NCBI RefSeq assembly: GCF_000311865.1
Contig: NZ_HE978580.1
Coordinates: 307,865 to 371,864, forward strand
Direction of reading: 5' to 3'
DNA length: 64,000 bases
Origin: Peptoniphilus obesi ph1
GTDB taxonomy: Bacteria > Bacillota > Clostridia > Tissierellales > Peptoniphilaceae
The notes beneath the pieces are model-generated. The model saw only the letters and a list, made by a program, of their open reading frames with translations. It was not told the DNA's origin and made no database searches. Within the stretch, counting starts at the first letter, position 1. Each line of letters starts with the position of its first letter. Positions 53,781-62,700 of the stretch are shown here, in pieces. The position numbers and the translations under genes were made by a program.

Positions 53781-53809
53781 TTGACATCTTTTTTTATATG
53801 AGTTACTAT
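53781..53809 (+). promoter_or_regulatory. Promoter of the attenuator-controlled transporter-epimerase operon
   Basis: TTGACA (53781-53786), 17-nt spacer, TACTAT (53804-53809). Transcription would begin about 53816, 28 nt before the leader-peptide ATG. Confidence 0.82.
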
Positions 53810-53843
53810 TGTGAAAATATAAAATTTCGAAGAGGTAACAAAA

Positions 53844-53894
53844 ATGTTTAATTTAAATCTTAATCTAATTCTCATTATTAATATTATTACATAA
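53844..53894 (+). CDS. Leu/Ile-rich leader peptide
   Basis: A 16-codon frame with its own ribosome site (AGAGG at 53831-53835, 8 nt before ATG) encoding MFNLNLNLILIINIIT. Nine of 16 residues are Leu or Ile; the four Leu use four different codons (TTA, CTT, CTA, CTC), and Ile is always ATT. The stop codon TAA overlaps the 5' strand of the first attenuator hairpin. This is the composition and layout of a branched-chain amino-acid leader peptide, whose translation rate would decide between the alternative RNA structures downstream. I see no reason to expect a function for the peptide itself. Confidence 0.85.
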   Translation: MFNLNLNLILIINIIT

Positions 53895-54031
53895 GAGGCT
53901 TATTCTATATTTATTTTAATTAACAAAAAATAATTATCAGAATTGGTCCTATTTTAGATTTCAAAAAAAACAAGAATGGGACCTCTTCAACAAAGCTCTC
54001 ATTCTATTTATCTAGAATGAGGGCTTTTTTT
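53893..54031 (+). promoter_or_regulatory. Transcription attenuator with three alternative hairpins
   Basis: Segment 1 (53893-53906) pairs with segment 2 (53973-53987): 14 bp with one bulge. The 5' part of segment 2 (53973-53981, AGAATGGGA) can instead pair with segment 3 (53997-54005, TCTCATTCT). Segment 3, extended to 53994-54006, pairs with segment 4 (54013-54025) as a 13-bp terminator followed by T7. Pairings 1:2 and 3:4 can coexist; 2:3 excludes both. The leader stop overlaps segment 1, so a ribosome there would free segment 2 for antitermination. Confidence 0.88.
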
Positions 54032-54058
54032 ATTCTTTATTATTTAGGAGGGAAAAGG

Positions 54059-55201
54059 ATGGAAAGTAACAAAGTATTTGAAACAGTAAGAGAAAAAGAA
54101 AAAGTTAGTTTTAGAAATGTAATGAGAGTTGCAGGTGCAGTCATTGCTTTTCTAATCGGATCTGGATTTGCATCAGGTCAAGAAGTATTTCAATTTTTAA
54201 CAGTATATGGATATAGGGGAATTTTTGGATCACTAGTTGCCATGTTTCTTTGCTGCTGCGTATCTGGAATTTTAATGTCTTTTGGATATAGAACAAGAAA
54301 TAATCCAAAGGCTAGCCCATATTTTCATTATCTAGGTAAATTTTTTGGACAATTTATGACCTACTACACTCCGTTTTTTGCATTTTTAATCACAATAGTA
54401 ATGATTTCAGGAACAGGAGCAACCCTAAATCAATATTTTGGATTAGACCCAAGAATTGGAACTGTAGTAATGACAATTATAATAACCCTAGTTGCCCTAC
54501 TTGGTTTGACAAAGGTTGTCGATGTAATTTCTTTAATAGGACCTGGACTTATAATATTTACTTTATCAATAGCACTTTATACTCTATTTACAAATCCCGG
54601 TAACTTTGCATCCGCAGACCAATTATTAAATAATCTAAATGATTTGCCTTACGGTGCAGGAAATTCTAGATCATATTGGTTATTGGCAGCAGTTTTATTT
54701 GTAGCCTATAACATAGTTGCAGGAGTTCCATTTATGGTAGAACTTGGTTCTAAAGAAGTTGCAAGTAATAAAGAAGCTTGGCTTGGCGGAATAGCAGGAG
54801 GAGTTGGACTTATATCAGCAGCTTTTGCTTTAAATTTAGCCATGCTTGGTCATGCCGATGTATTAGTTAAAGCCGAAGTTCCAGTCATAACACTTGCTCA
54901 AAAAATGAGTCCAGTAGTTAGTTTCTTATTTGTAATAATTTTGTTGGCAGGAATATTTTCAACATCAGTACCAATGCTTTTGACAGTAACAAATGCACTA
55001 ACAAAAGAAAATACAAAAAAATCTACAAGAAATATATTAATAGTTGTAGTGGCTATCTTAGCCTTAATCGGTGGACAACTTCCATTCGGTAAATTAGTTG
55101 GCTTAGTATATCCATTCACAGGATACTTTGGAATAGCAATGATACTTCTATTTATAAAAAAAGAAGTTAAAGAAAGAAAAGCAAGAGAAGCAAGAAGATA
55201 A
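54059..55201 (+). CDS. YkvI-family membrane transporter
   Basis: 380-residue integral membrane protein with about 10-11 hydrophobic segments, of the YkvI group (APC-like fold). The N-terminal IGSGFASGQEVFQFLTVYG (about 36-54) is its hallmark. The substrate is unknown in the family; here the Leu/Ile leader peptide and the downstream isoleucine-epimerase-like gene suggest a branched-chain amino acid, possibly a D- or allo-isomer. The ATG at 54059 follows GGAGGG; an in-frame ATG at 54017 lies inside the terminator hairpin. It is followed 29 nt later by the epimerase gene. Confidence 0.88.
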   Translation: MESNKVFETVREKEKVSFRNVMRVAGAVIAFLIGSGFASGQEVFQFLTVYGYRGIFGSLVAMFLCCCVSGILMSFGYRTRNNPKASPYFHYLGKFFGQFMTYYTPFFAFLITIVMISGTGATLNQYFGLDPRIGTVVMTIIITLVALLGLTKVVDVISLIGPGLIIFTLSIALYTLFTNPGNFASADQLLNNLNDLPYGAGNSRSYWLLAAVLFVAYNIVAGVPFMVELGSKEVASNKEAWLGGIAGGVGLISAAFALNLAMLGHADVLVKAEVPVITLAQKMSPVVSFLFVIILLAGIFSTSVPMLLTVTNALTKENTKKSTRNILIVVVAILALIGGQLPFGKLVGLVYPFTGYFGIAMILLFIKKEVKERKAREARR

Positions 55202-55230
55202 GAAGATAAAGAGTAAAGGAGAACAATCAA

Positions 55231-56586
55231 ATGGAAAATTTAAAACACAATGAAAAATCTATGAAAATGGTAAAAAAATCTGACAAAGTTTATGCTGGAG
55301 CTGGACAAATCCGTTATTTCGATATCTGCCTAGAATCTGCTAAAGGAGCTATACTAAAAGATCTTGATGGAAATGAATATATAGACCTTTTAGCAACCGC
55401 TTCTGCTATGAATGTTGGTCATTCTCATCCAAAAGTTCTAGCAGCAATGGAAAAACAAATGAAAACTCTACTACACTACACACCAGCCTACTTCTATAAC
55501 CCAAAAGTTGAACAACTTGCTCAAAAACTAATCGATGTTACACCAGGAGACTTTGAGAAAAAAGTTTTATTCGGCAACTCCGGATCAGATGCAAATGATG
55601 GTATGATGAAATTTGCAAGAGCTTACACAGGAAGAAAAACAATTGTATCATTTGTAGGTGCATATCATGGATCAACATACGGATCAATGACCTTATCAGC
55701 AGTAAGTTTAAATATGAGAAGAAAAATGACTCCACTTGTATCCGGAGTAGAATATATACCTTTCCCAAATACTTATGACAGAAAAGAAAACGAAAGTGAA
55801 AAAGAATTTGTAGATAGATATTGGGGCTATTTCGAAAATGCACTAAACACATATTTACCAGTAGATGAAATCGCAGGAGTAATAATAGAAGCAATCCAAG
55901 GTGATGGAGGATTTTTAAAAATGCCTCAAGAATACATGGACAGACTATATAAATTTACAAGAGATAATAATATCGTATTTGCAGTAGATGAAATCAATCA
56001 AGGCTTGGGAAGATCTGGAAAAATGTGGTCAATCGAGCACTTTGGAATAGCACCAGATATCTTAACAACTGCAAAATCACTTGCATCAGGCATGCCACTT
56101 TCTGCAATCGTAGGAAGAAAAGAAATCATGGATAGCCTAGAAGCACCTGGGCACTTATTTACAACTTCAGGAAACCCAGTTTGCTGTGCAGCAGCTCTAG
56201 CAAGTTTTGATGTAATCGAAGAAGAAAATCTTGTAGAAAAATCTAGAAAAGATGGCGAATATGTAAGAGAACGCTTTGAAAAAATGCAAGAAAAATATCC
56301 AGTAATCGGCGATGTAAGAATCTATGGATTAAACGGTGGCGTTGAACTTGTAAAGGATAGAAAAACAAAAGAGCCTGACTCAGAAAGTGCTTCAAAATTA
56401 ATAACCTACCTAATGCAAAATGGAGTTTTAATGATTACAGTAAAAGGAAATGTTTTAAGATTCCAACCACCACTAGTAATAACAAGAGATCAACTAGACA
56501 AAGCACTAGACACAATTGAAAAAGGATTCTCAGAATTAGAAAAAGGAAACTTAGAACTTGCAGACGACAAAAAAATAGGTTGGTAA
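55231..56586 (+). CDS. Isoleucine 2-epimerase-like class III PLP enzyme
   Basis: 451-residue fold-type I PLP enzyme of the class III aminotransferase group. The PLP Lys is in TTAKSLASGMPL (K282), the ring Asp in AVDEINQGLGR (D253), and FGNSGSDAND binds the cofactor phosphate. NVGHSHPKVL, LLHYTPAYF and the extreme C-terminal KIGW recall the isoleucine 2-epimerase described from Lactobacillus buchneri, from memory and not from an alignment. It would interconvert L-Ile and D-allo-Ile, and perhaps Val or Leu. A plain omega-aminotransferase is the alternative. AAAGGAGAA precedes the ATG. Confidence 0.82.
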   Translation: MENLKHNEKSMKMVKKSDKVYAGAGQIRYFDICLESAKGAILKDLDGNEYIDLLATASAMNVGHSHPKVLAAMEKQMKTLLHYTPAYFYNPKVEQLAQKLIDVTPGDFEKKVLFGNSGSDANDGMMKFARAYTGRKTIVSFVGAYHGSTYGSMTLSAVSLNMRRKMTPLVSGVEYIPFPNTYDRKENESEKEFVDRYWGYFENALNTYLPVDEIAGVIIEAIQGDGGFLKMPQEYMDRLYKFTRDNNIVFAVDEINQGLGRSGKMWSIEHFGIAPDILTTAKSLASGMPLSAIVGRKEIMDSLEAPGHLFTTSGNPVCCAAALASFDVIEEENLVEKSRKDGEYVRERFEKMQEKYPVIGDVRIYGLNGGVELVKDRKTKEPDSESASKLITYLMQNGVLMITVKGNVLRFQPPLVITRDQLDKALDTIEKGFSELEKGNLELADDKKIGW

Positions 56587-56590
56587 AAAT

Positions 56591-56640
56591 AAACCCCTTG
56601 GTATTTAAGTTTGTACTTAAATACCAAGGGGTTTTTATTT
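56591..56640 (+). terminator. Strong terminator of the transporter-epimerase operon
   Basis: A perfect 20-bp hairpin (56591-56610 with 56615-56634, loop TTGT) with a T-rich tail. A-rich on the other side, so it may also stop the converging gene. Confidence 0.92.
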
Positions 56641-56652
56641 ATTAATTTCAAA

Positions 56653-57090
56653 TCAAATATCTAAAATCATTTTAACATGCTCAATTCCATCTTCAAAAAA
56701 ACTATCTGAAATAACTTTAAAGCCTTGTTTTTCATAAAGACTTTTTGCATAGGTCTGTGCTTCCAAGTAAATCTTTCTAGCAGCAAGATCATCTCTTGCA
56801 ATTTTTATTCCTCTTTCTAAAAGCAAACTCGCTATTCCCTCTCTTCTCTTTAAAGAAATCACCCTGCCAAGAGCGACTTCTTTTGTCTTTTCATTTTTAT
56901 AAAACAAACGTAAATAAGCAATAATTTTACCATCTTCTTCAAACCATATATGTAAAGCATCCTGGTCAATATTATCAAGTTCTTGGTAGGGACAGTTTTG
57001 CTCAACAACAAAAACATCAACCCTGAGTTTCATTATTTTGTAAAGCTCATAAATGTTTAATTCATCAAATCTTTTTACTTTTAAATCCAT
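56653..57090 (-). CDS. ElaA-type GNAT acetyltransferase
   Basis: A 145-residue N-acetyltransferase of the GNAT fold. The N-terminal LYKIMKLRVDVFVVEQNCPYQELDNIDQ (in part) is typical of the ElaA group. Acetyl-CoA binding is at ALGRVISLKRREGIASLLL, which contains a degenerate R/QxxGxG/A loop. The substrate is unknown. The ATG at 57090 has GGAAAGG 6 nt upstream; a TTG 21 nt earlier is less likely. It is a single-gene unit facing the epimerase terminator. Confidence 0.85.
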   Translation of the reverse strand: MDLKVKRFDELNIYELYKIMKLRVDVFVVEQNCPYQELDNIDQDALHIWFEEDGKIIAYLRLFYKNEKTKEVALGRVISLKRREGIASLLLERGIKIARDDLAARKIYLEAQTYAKSLYEKQGFKVISDSFFEDGIEHVKMILDI

Positions 57091-57179
57091 GCTTTTCCTT
57101 TCCTTAGCCAAAATTTATTAATAAATTATATCATAGTAAATTAGCTTTCCAAGACTCGCTTTTTTCTTATAAAAATTTC

Positions 57180-57208
57180 TTGTAATTAATAATATATTTT
57201 TATATCAT
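57180..57208 (+). promoter_or_regulatory. Possible promoter of the TraX-like gene
   Basis: TTGTAA (57180-57185), 17-nt spacer, TATCAT (57203-57208), 29 nt before the ATG. Confidence 0.45.
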
Positions 57209-57237
57209 TAAGTGTACTTAATTTATGAGGAGGCTTT

Positions 57238-57969
57238 ATGCAAATAGATAGACGTTTTGCTAATGAAAAACTTAAAAAATTTCAATTTTTTAATGGAGCC
57301 TGGCTAAAATATATAGCCTTCGTCTCTATGCTAATTGACCATGTCAACAACGCTATCATAACTCCACTTTTGGATGGTCATGGTTTTTTATTGCATCTTT
57401 CTAATATTTTTTCAATTTTAGGAAGGATAGCCTTCCCAATTTTTATATTTTTAATTGTCGAAGGATTTTTTAAAACTAAAAGCAGAAAGAAATACCTAAT
57501 TAACTTGCTTATTTTTGGGCTTATTTCCGAAGTGCCTTTTGATATGTTCACATCGAGGACCTTTTTTAATCCTAATTGGAACAATATGATGTTTACCTTG
57601 GCTCTGTGTTTAATTAATATCTGGCTGATAGATTTTCTTAAAGATAAATTTAAAAATAAATTTTCCTGGTACTTTATATCTATCATTATCGTGATTATTT
57701 TTGGACTTTTGGCAATGTTTTTAAGCCTTGACTATGACTACCACGCCATAGTTCTTTCTTATTTATTTTATATTTTCTACGATAGGCCACTCCTTGGAGC
57801 AGGACTTGGATATCTTTCAATAATTAAAGAAGTTTATTCTTTCTTGGGTTTTGCAGTAACTATATGCTACAACGGACAAAGAGGAAGGCAAAACAAGTTA
57901 TTTAATTATCTTTTTTACCCTGTCCATATTTTTATCTTAGGTCTTATCCGTTTTTACTTTAAAATTTAA
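57238..57969 (+). CDS. TraX family membrane protein
   Basis: 243-residue integral membrane protein with about seven hydrophobic segments. FNGAWLKYIAFVSMLIDHV (about 19-37), ILGRIAFPIFIFLIVEGFF and GLISEVPFDMF mark the TraX family, first known for N-acetylating F-pilin. Chromosomal members in Firmicutes are not tied to pili and are related to the broader acyltransferase-3 type; the target here is unknown. There is no conjugation gene in the window. GAGGAGG precedes the ATG. Confidence 0.88.
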   Translation: MQIDRRFANEKLKKFQFFNGAWLKYIAFVSMLIDHVNNAIITPLLDGHGFLLHLSNIFSILGRIAFPIFIFLIVEGFFKTKSRKKYLINLLIFGLISEVPFDMFTSRTFFNPNWNNMMFTLALCLINIWLIDFLKDKFKNKFSWYFISIIIVIIFGLLAMFLSLDYDYHAIVLSYLFYIFYDRPLLGAGLGYLSIIKEVYSFLGFAVTICYNGQRGRQNKLFNYLFYPVHIFILGLIRFYFKI

Positions 57970-57983
57970 AATTATTTCCACTA

Positions 57984-58019
57984 AAAAAGACTCTAGTTTC
58001 AAAAACTAAAGTCTTTTTC
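57984..58019. terminator. Bidirectional terminator between TraX-like and thioesterase genes
   Basis: AAAAAGACTCTAGTTT pairs with AAACTAAAGTCTTTTT with one mismatch; A and T runs flank the stem. Confidence 0.78.
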
Positions 58020-58053
58020 TCTATTAATAATATCTTTATATCAAAATAAAAGA

Positions 58054-58533
58054 TTACATATTATCTTTTACAGCAACTGCAACCATTTTTGATCTTGCTC
58101 TAACTTCCCCTTCAACTTCCATTTCCATATTAAGAATAACTTTTCTTTCGCCGATTTCTTCAGCTCTTGCTGTTACAGTTACTTCTTTATCCATAGGAAC
58201 TGGTTTTCTAAAATCAACTTCAAGTCTTGCTGTAACAAAACGAAGAATTACAGTATCTTCAGTAAGCTCTAAACCCTTGTCTCTGTGTTTAAACCAAGCT
58301 GCTGAAGCAGTTCCATGGCAGTCAAAAATCATTGCTATCATTCCACCAAAAAGATTTTTAGGAACTCCCCCTGTATATTTGCTTTCTGGTGTGAATTTGC
58401 AGATAGATTCTTCTCCACTTTCTGATGGATAAGATTTTAAATGTAAGCCTTCTTCATTTTTAGGTCCACATCCCCAACAATATTGAAACCTTTCTCCATA
58501 AGTATCTTGAATTGCAATTCTTTGTTTTTCCAT
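58054..58533 (-). CDS. PaaI-like hotdog thioesterase
   Basis: 159-residue hotdog-fold acyl-CoA thioesterase. The core GGVPKNLFGGMIAMIFDCHGTASAA is in the position of the PaaI helix, with the Asp of IFDCHG as catalytic candidate. The N-terminal YCWGCGPKNEEGLHL contains a CxxC that could bind metal and is seen in this subgroup. Substrate unknown. Encoded alone, converging on the TraX-like gene and downstream of a small promoter region with nothing else recognised. Confidence 0.85.
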   Translation of the reverse strand: MEKQRIAIQDTYGERFQYCWGCGPKNEEGLHLKSYPSESGEESICKFTPESKYTGGVPKNLFGGMIAMIFDCHGTASAAWFKHRDKGLELTEDTVILRFVTARLEVDFRKPVPMDKEVTVTARAEEIGERKVILNMEMEVEGEVRARSKMVAVAVKDNM

Positions 58534-58643
58534 TCAATAACATCCTTTCTTATTAGATCAATATATTTTACTTTCATTTTAAATTTATTTTCATACACTG
58601 CTATTATAACATGTAAAACATAATTAATTTTATCAAGATTTAA

Positions 58644-58673
58644 TAAAAAATCACCCCGTCTTGACGAGGTGAT
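58644..58673 (-). terminator. Terminator of the CmpB-type membrane protein gene
   Basis: On the minus strand ATCACCTCGTC pairs with GACGGGGTGAT (one G-U), followed by a run of six T. Confidence 0.88.
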
Positions 58674-58681
58674 AAAAACTT

Positions 58682-59635
58682 CTATAAAATTTTTATATTA
58701 TCAATCCTATCTAGTTTTAGAACTTTTCTTTTTTTATCCAATAATTCTTTTTGACTTTCAATATCTTCCTTTAATTTTTCCACTTGGTCTTTTGGAGCTG
58801 ATCCACTTTCTAAAAGTAAAATCAGTTTTTCTTGGCTCTCTATTATTTCACTTTTGATTATAGTTATTGGTTTTATATCATTTCTTATACTTTGTCTTTG
58901 TTCAAGTATTTCTCTTTCTATTTCATCTCTTATTTTCTTTGTTTCTGCTTCTATTTCCCTAATCCTATTTTTTATCTTATCAGTCCTATATTTAACATCA
59001 GGATAAGCATTGATGAAACGGTTGTATAAAACATTTTTGTCTTTTACAAGAAGCTTAATCTCATTCTTAATATCATCTGTATTATCAGCCTTTGATTTTT
59101 CAACATTTAGCTTGATAAGCTTCATAACAAAATATGAAATAACATAATCGCTAAGCATCAAAATGACAATAAATATTCCTATAATTTCTCTATATCTTAA
59201 ATCAAGATTGTGAAAGAGAGATAAAAACAGGGGATTAAAAATATTTACTATTGCTAAACCACCCAAGCCAAATAAAATTAAATTTCCTATCCAAATCCTG
59301 CCATGCAAATTCATAGGCCTATTTGTATAGTCCCACCACCTAGCATGGTAAAATTTTTCCAAAAAGTAAGAAACAAAATACTCAATAAATCCACAAATTA
59401 AAACAGAGTTTAAAAATATAATTGCATTTGAGCTATCATACTTTCCCATCCATTCGTTGCTCATTACAATCAAAAGAGCTCCAAGTCCATATATAGGACA
59501 ATAAGGACCAACCAAAAATCCCCTATTTATAAACCTATGAAACTGGATTGATTTAAGACTTACCTCGATCAACCATCCAATGACTGAAAATATAAAAAAG
59601 ATAAAAATATAGTCTGTCAAAACTTCAAAAGACAT
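58682..59635 (-). CDS. ABC_trans_CmpB-type membrane protein with coiled-coil tail
   Basis: 317 residues. Four to six membrane segments lie in the first 180 residues; FFIFSVIGWLIEV, NRGFLVGPYCPIYG and WWDYTNRPMNLHGRI mark a widespread Firmicute family labelled as putative ABC permease (CmpB-like), though no ATPase is nearby and transport is unproven. Residues about 190-310 are a charged coiled coil (IKNRIREIEAETKKIRDEIE), predicted cytoplasmic. The ATG at 59635 follows GGAGG by 7 nt and is preferred to an in-frame ATG 36 nt upstream. Confidence 0.85.
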   Translation of the reverse strand: MSFEVLTDYIFIFFIFSVIGWLIEVSLKSIQFHRFINRGFLVGPYCPIYGLGALLIVMSNEWMGKYDSSNAIIFLNSVLICGFIEYFVSYFLEKFYHARWWDYTNRPMNLHGRIWIGNLILFGLGGLAIVNIFNPLFLSLFHNLDLRYREIIGIFIVILMLSDYVISYFVMKLIKLNVEKSKADNTDDIKNEIKLLVKDKNVLYNRFINAYPDVKYRTDKIKNRIREIEAETKKIRDEIEREILEQRQSIRNDIKPITIIKSEIIESQEKLILLLESGSAPKDQVEKLKEDIESQKELLDKKRKVLKLDRIDNIKIL

Positions 59636-59737
59636 TAGAAATCCTCCATCAAAATTGATTTTTCTAATCAATAATTTTATAAATATATTTTTATATTAAC
59701 ATAAATCTATCAATCTGATTAAAAATTTAATATAAAA

Positions 59738-59773
59738 TAAGGGACTTTCCCTACAAATAAGGTCAGTCCCTAA
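59738..59773 (-). terminator. Probable terminator of hsdR
   Basis: AGGGACT (59740-59746) pairs with AGTCCCT (59765-59771), with a further pairing in the loop; the minus-strand tail TATTTTA is only moderately T-rich. Confidence 0.55.
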
Positions 59774-59779
59774 AACTAT

Positions 59780-62700
59780 TTAAATTCCAACAAAAACTTC
59801 TACAATTTTTCTTATTTTCTCAAGCACAGACTCTTTCTTTTTCTCCCTTGCCCCTCTTCTTCTTGAAGTTGGTGGAATAATTCGGTCTAGTTCATCGCCT
59901 GCATATTCTACATAACCCTTGTCAATAGCTTTTCCTATAAAGCGAGTTGAGCCGTCTTTAAGTCTTTCCTCTTCTACAAGATTTTTAATATTGCTTTCCT
60001 TTTCTTTTTTTGCAAAACTATAAAAAGATTCTAAAACATCATCAGTATTATTTAATTCTGATAAATTTGTAGTGTTTATAAAATCTATTATCAAATCTTC
60101 CTTTGCCCTTGTTCCAAGACTTGACCTAATCACTCTTCTAACTTCTGCTTTTATACTTTCAACATCTTCGTTTTCTTTTGACTTTTCAAGTATCAAAGAT
60201 AAAATATAATCTAAATTTATCTCATCAGTTTTTAGAAGATCAATTTGAAACTCAACATCAGAAAAATCAACTTGATTTTCTCCACTTCCAGGATCGCCAC
60301 CATGTCCAGGATTTATAGTGCTTTGTCTAATATCAACATAAACACTCTTCATATCTTGCATTTGCCTATCGCTTATAATTTTTTCAAAATTTTCAAATTC
60401 ATCAAAATTTTTAAGTATATTTTCTGATTTTAATAATTCTCCAAAAAGTTTTGCAAATTCTTTTTTATCTGCTTCCAAAACAATCTCAGTTGGCTCTGGG
60501 AACTTATCGACTATCTCATTGCAAATATCTACATAACCCTTGATTATCTCTCCACTTTCTTCATCAGTGAAACCATGCATATAATCCTCATAACTTTTTT
60601 CTAAAATTATATTTAAACTGTTTTCGTCCCCAAAAGTCTTTATAGCATCTTGAGTTGCCTTTTCTAAATCTCTAAAACAAACAATATTTCCAAAAGTCTT
60701 TACGCTATTTAAAATACGATTTGTTCTAGAATAAGCCTGAATAAGTCCATGATACCTAAGATTTTTATCAACAAATAAAGTGTTTAGTGTAGGAGCATCA
60801 AAACCCGTTAAAAACATCCCAACAACAATCAATAAATCAATTTTATTTTCCTTAACCTTTAAAGACAAATCTTTATAATAGTTTTGAAATTCGCCGCCAC
60901 TAGTAGAATAATTAGTTTTGAAATACCCATTATAATCAGAAATTACCTTGTCTAAAAATTCTTTTGCAGTCGAATCCATAGCAGAAACATCAAAATTTTC
61001 CTCTGATATTTCTCCAATTGCTCTTTGTTCCTCATTTTCAACAAAACTATAAATCGTAGCAACTCTTAGCTTTTTATCTTCAGGCAAATCTTTTTGTTGT
61101 CTTTTAAACTCCTCATAATATAATTTTGCAGCATCGACACTCTGCACAGCAAACATAGCATTAAAACCATTCATCCTTCTATGTTTTAGATCATAATATT
61201 CGTTTCTGTGAGTCTTTGTATCAAAAACATCCAAAATATACTTGGTAATCTCTGTAATTCTTTCTGGATGAAGAAGCATTTTGTTTTCTAGTTTTTTTAA
61301 CTTCTGCTCGTCCTCTTCTTTTTCCGCACTCTTGAACTTGGCAGTAATATTATTATAATCAACCTTGAATTTTAAAACCTTGCCATCACGAATAGCATCA
61401 GTAATAACATAACTGTGGAGTTGAGCTCCAAATATACCAGCAGTTGTTTCACCATTAAGAGAATTTTCAGAAAAAATTGGAGTGCCAGTAAAGCCAAATT
61501 GATAATACTTTTTAAAAGCCTTTCTTATATTTCTTTGTGCATCTCCAAATTGAGAACGGTGGCACTCATCAAATATAAAAACGCAGTGTTTGTCATAAAT
61601 TTCATGAGTCTGATTTCTCTTTACAAACTCATTTAACTTTTGAATTGTAGTAACTACAATCCTGTTATCATCCTTTTCAATACATTTTTTAAGCTCTTTT
61701 GTATCCTTACTTCCATTTACGCTATCAGGTTGAAATCTTTGATATTCTTTCATAGTTTGATAGTCCAAATCTTTTCTATCAACTACAAAAAACACCTTGT
61801 CAATATAATCCAAATCAGTCGCAAGCCTCGCCGCCTTAAAAGAAGTAAGGGTTTTACCAGACCCAGTTGTATGCCAAATAAAACCACCAGCTTCAGGTCT
61901 GCCAGCTTTTTTAGCTTCATAACTAGATCTTATCTTCCACAAAATTCTCTCAGTAGCAGCAATTTGATACGGACGCATAATCAAAAGAGTATTACTAACA
62001 TCAAAAATGCAATATTTAGTGAGAACTTCAAGAATTACACGCTTTTCAAAAAAGGTCTTAGTAAAATCTTCTAAATCACAAATAACCTTATTTTTAGCAT
62101 CTGCCCATTCGCAAGTAAACTCATAATTATTTTTACTTTGAGCAGCAGTATTTGCAAAATATCTAGTATAGGTCCCGTTAGAAATTACAAAAATTTGAAC
62201 GAACCTATACAAAGACGCTTCGCTATTAAAACTTTCCTTGCTATATCTGTGGATCTGATTAAAAGCCTCGTGCAAGTCCACTCCTCTTTTTTTAAGCTCA
62301 ACATGCACAAGAGGCAGACCATTTACTAAAATCGTAACATCATAGCGGTTATTAGCTTTGCCCACACCCTTTACTTGGTTAGTAACCTGCAAAAAATTAT
62401 TGTGAATATTTTTCTTATCAATAATCTTAATATTTTTTACCTGTCCATCATCAAAAGTAAAATCATAAATATTGTCCTCTTGAATTTTTCTTGTCTTTTC
62501 AATCATGCCATCATTTGGAGCATCTAAATATTCAAGCAAAAACCTGCTCCACTCTTCGCTTGAAAAAGACACCTTATTTAATTTTTCAATTTGAGTTTTT
62601 AAATTACTATATAAATCTTTATTAGAGCTTAATTTTATGTATTCATAACCTTGAGCGACTAAATTTTCAACCATTTGCCTTTCAAGGTCAGCCTCGCTCT

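Noticed and set aside
54017-54058. Earlier ATG for the YkvI-type transporter
   Set aside because: It lies within the 3' strand of the terminator hairpin and has no ribosome site; the family N-terminus and GGAGGG support 54059.
57238-57969. Conjugative element suggested by TraX
   Set aside because: TraX-like proteins are common chromosomal genes in Firmicutes, and no relaxase, coupling protein or type IV secretion gene is present.
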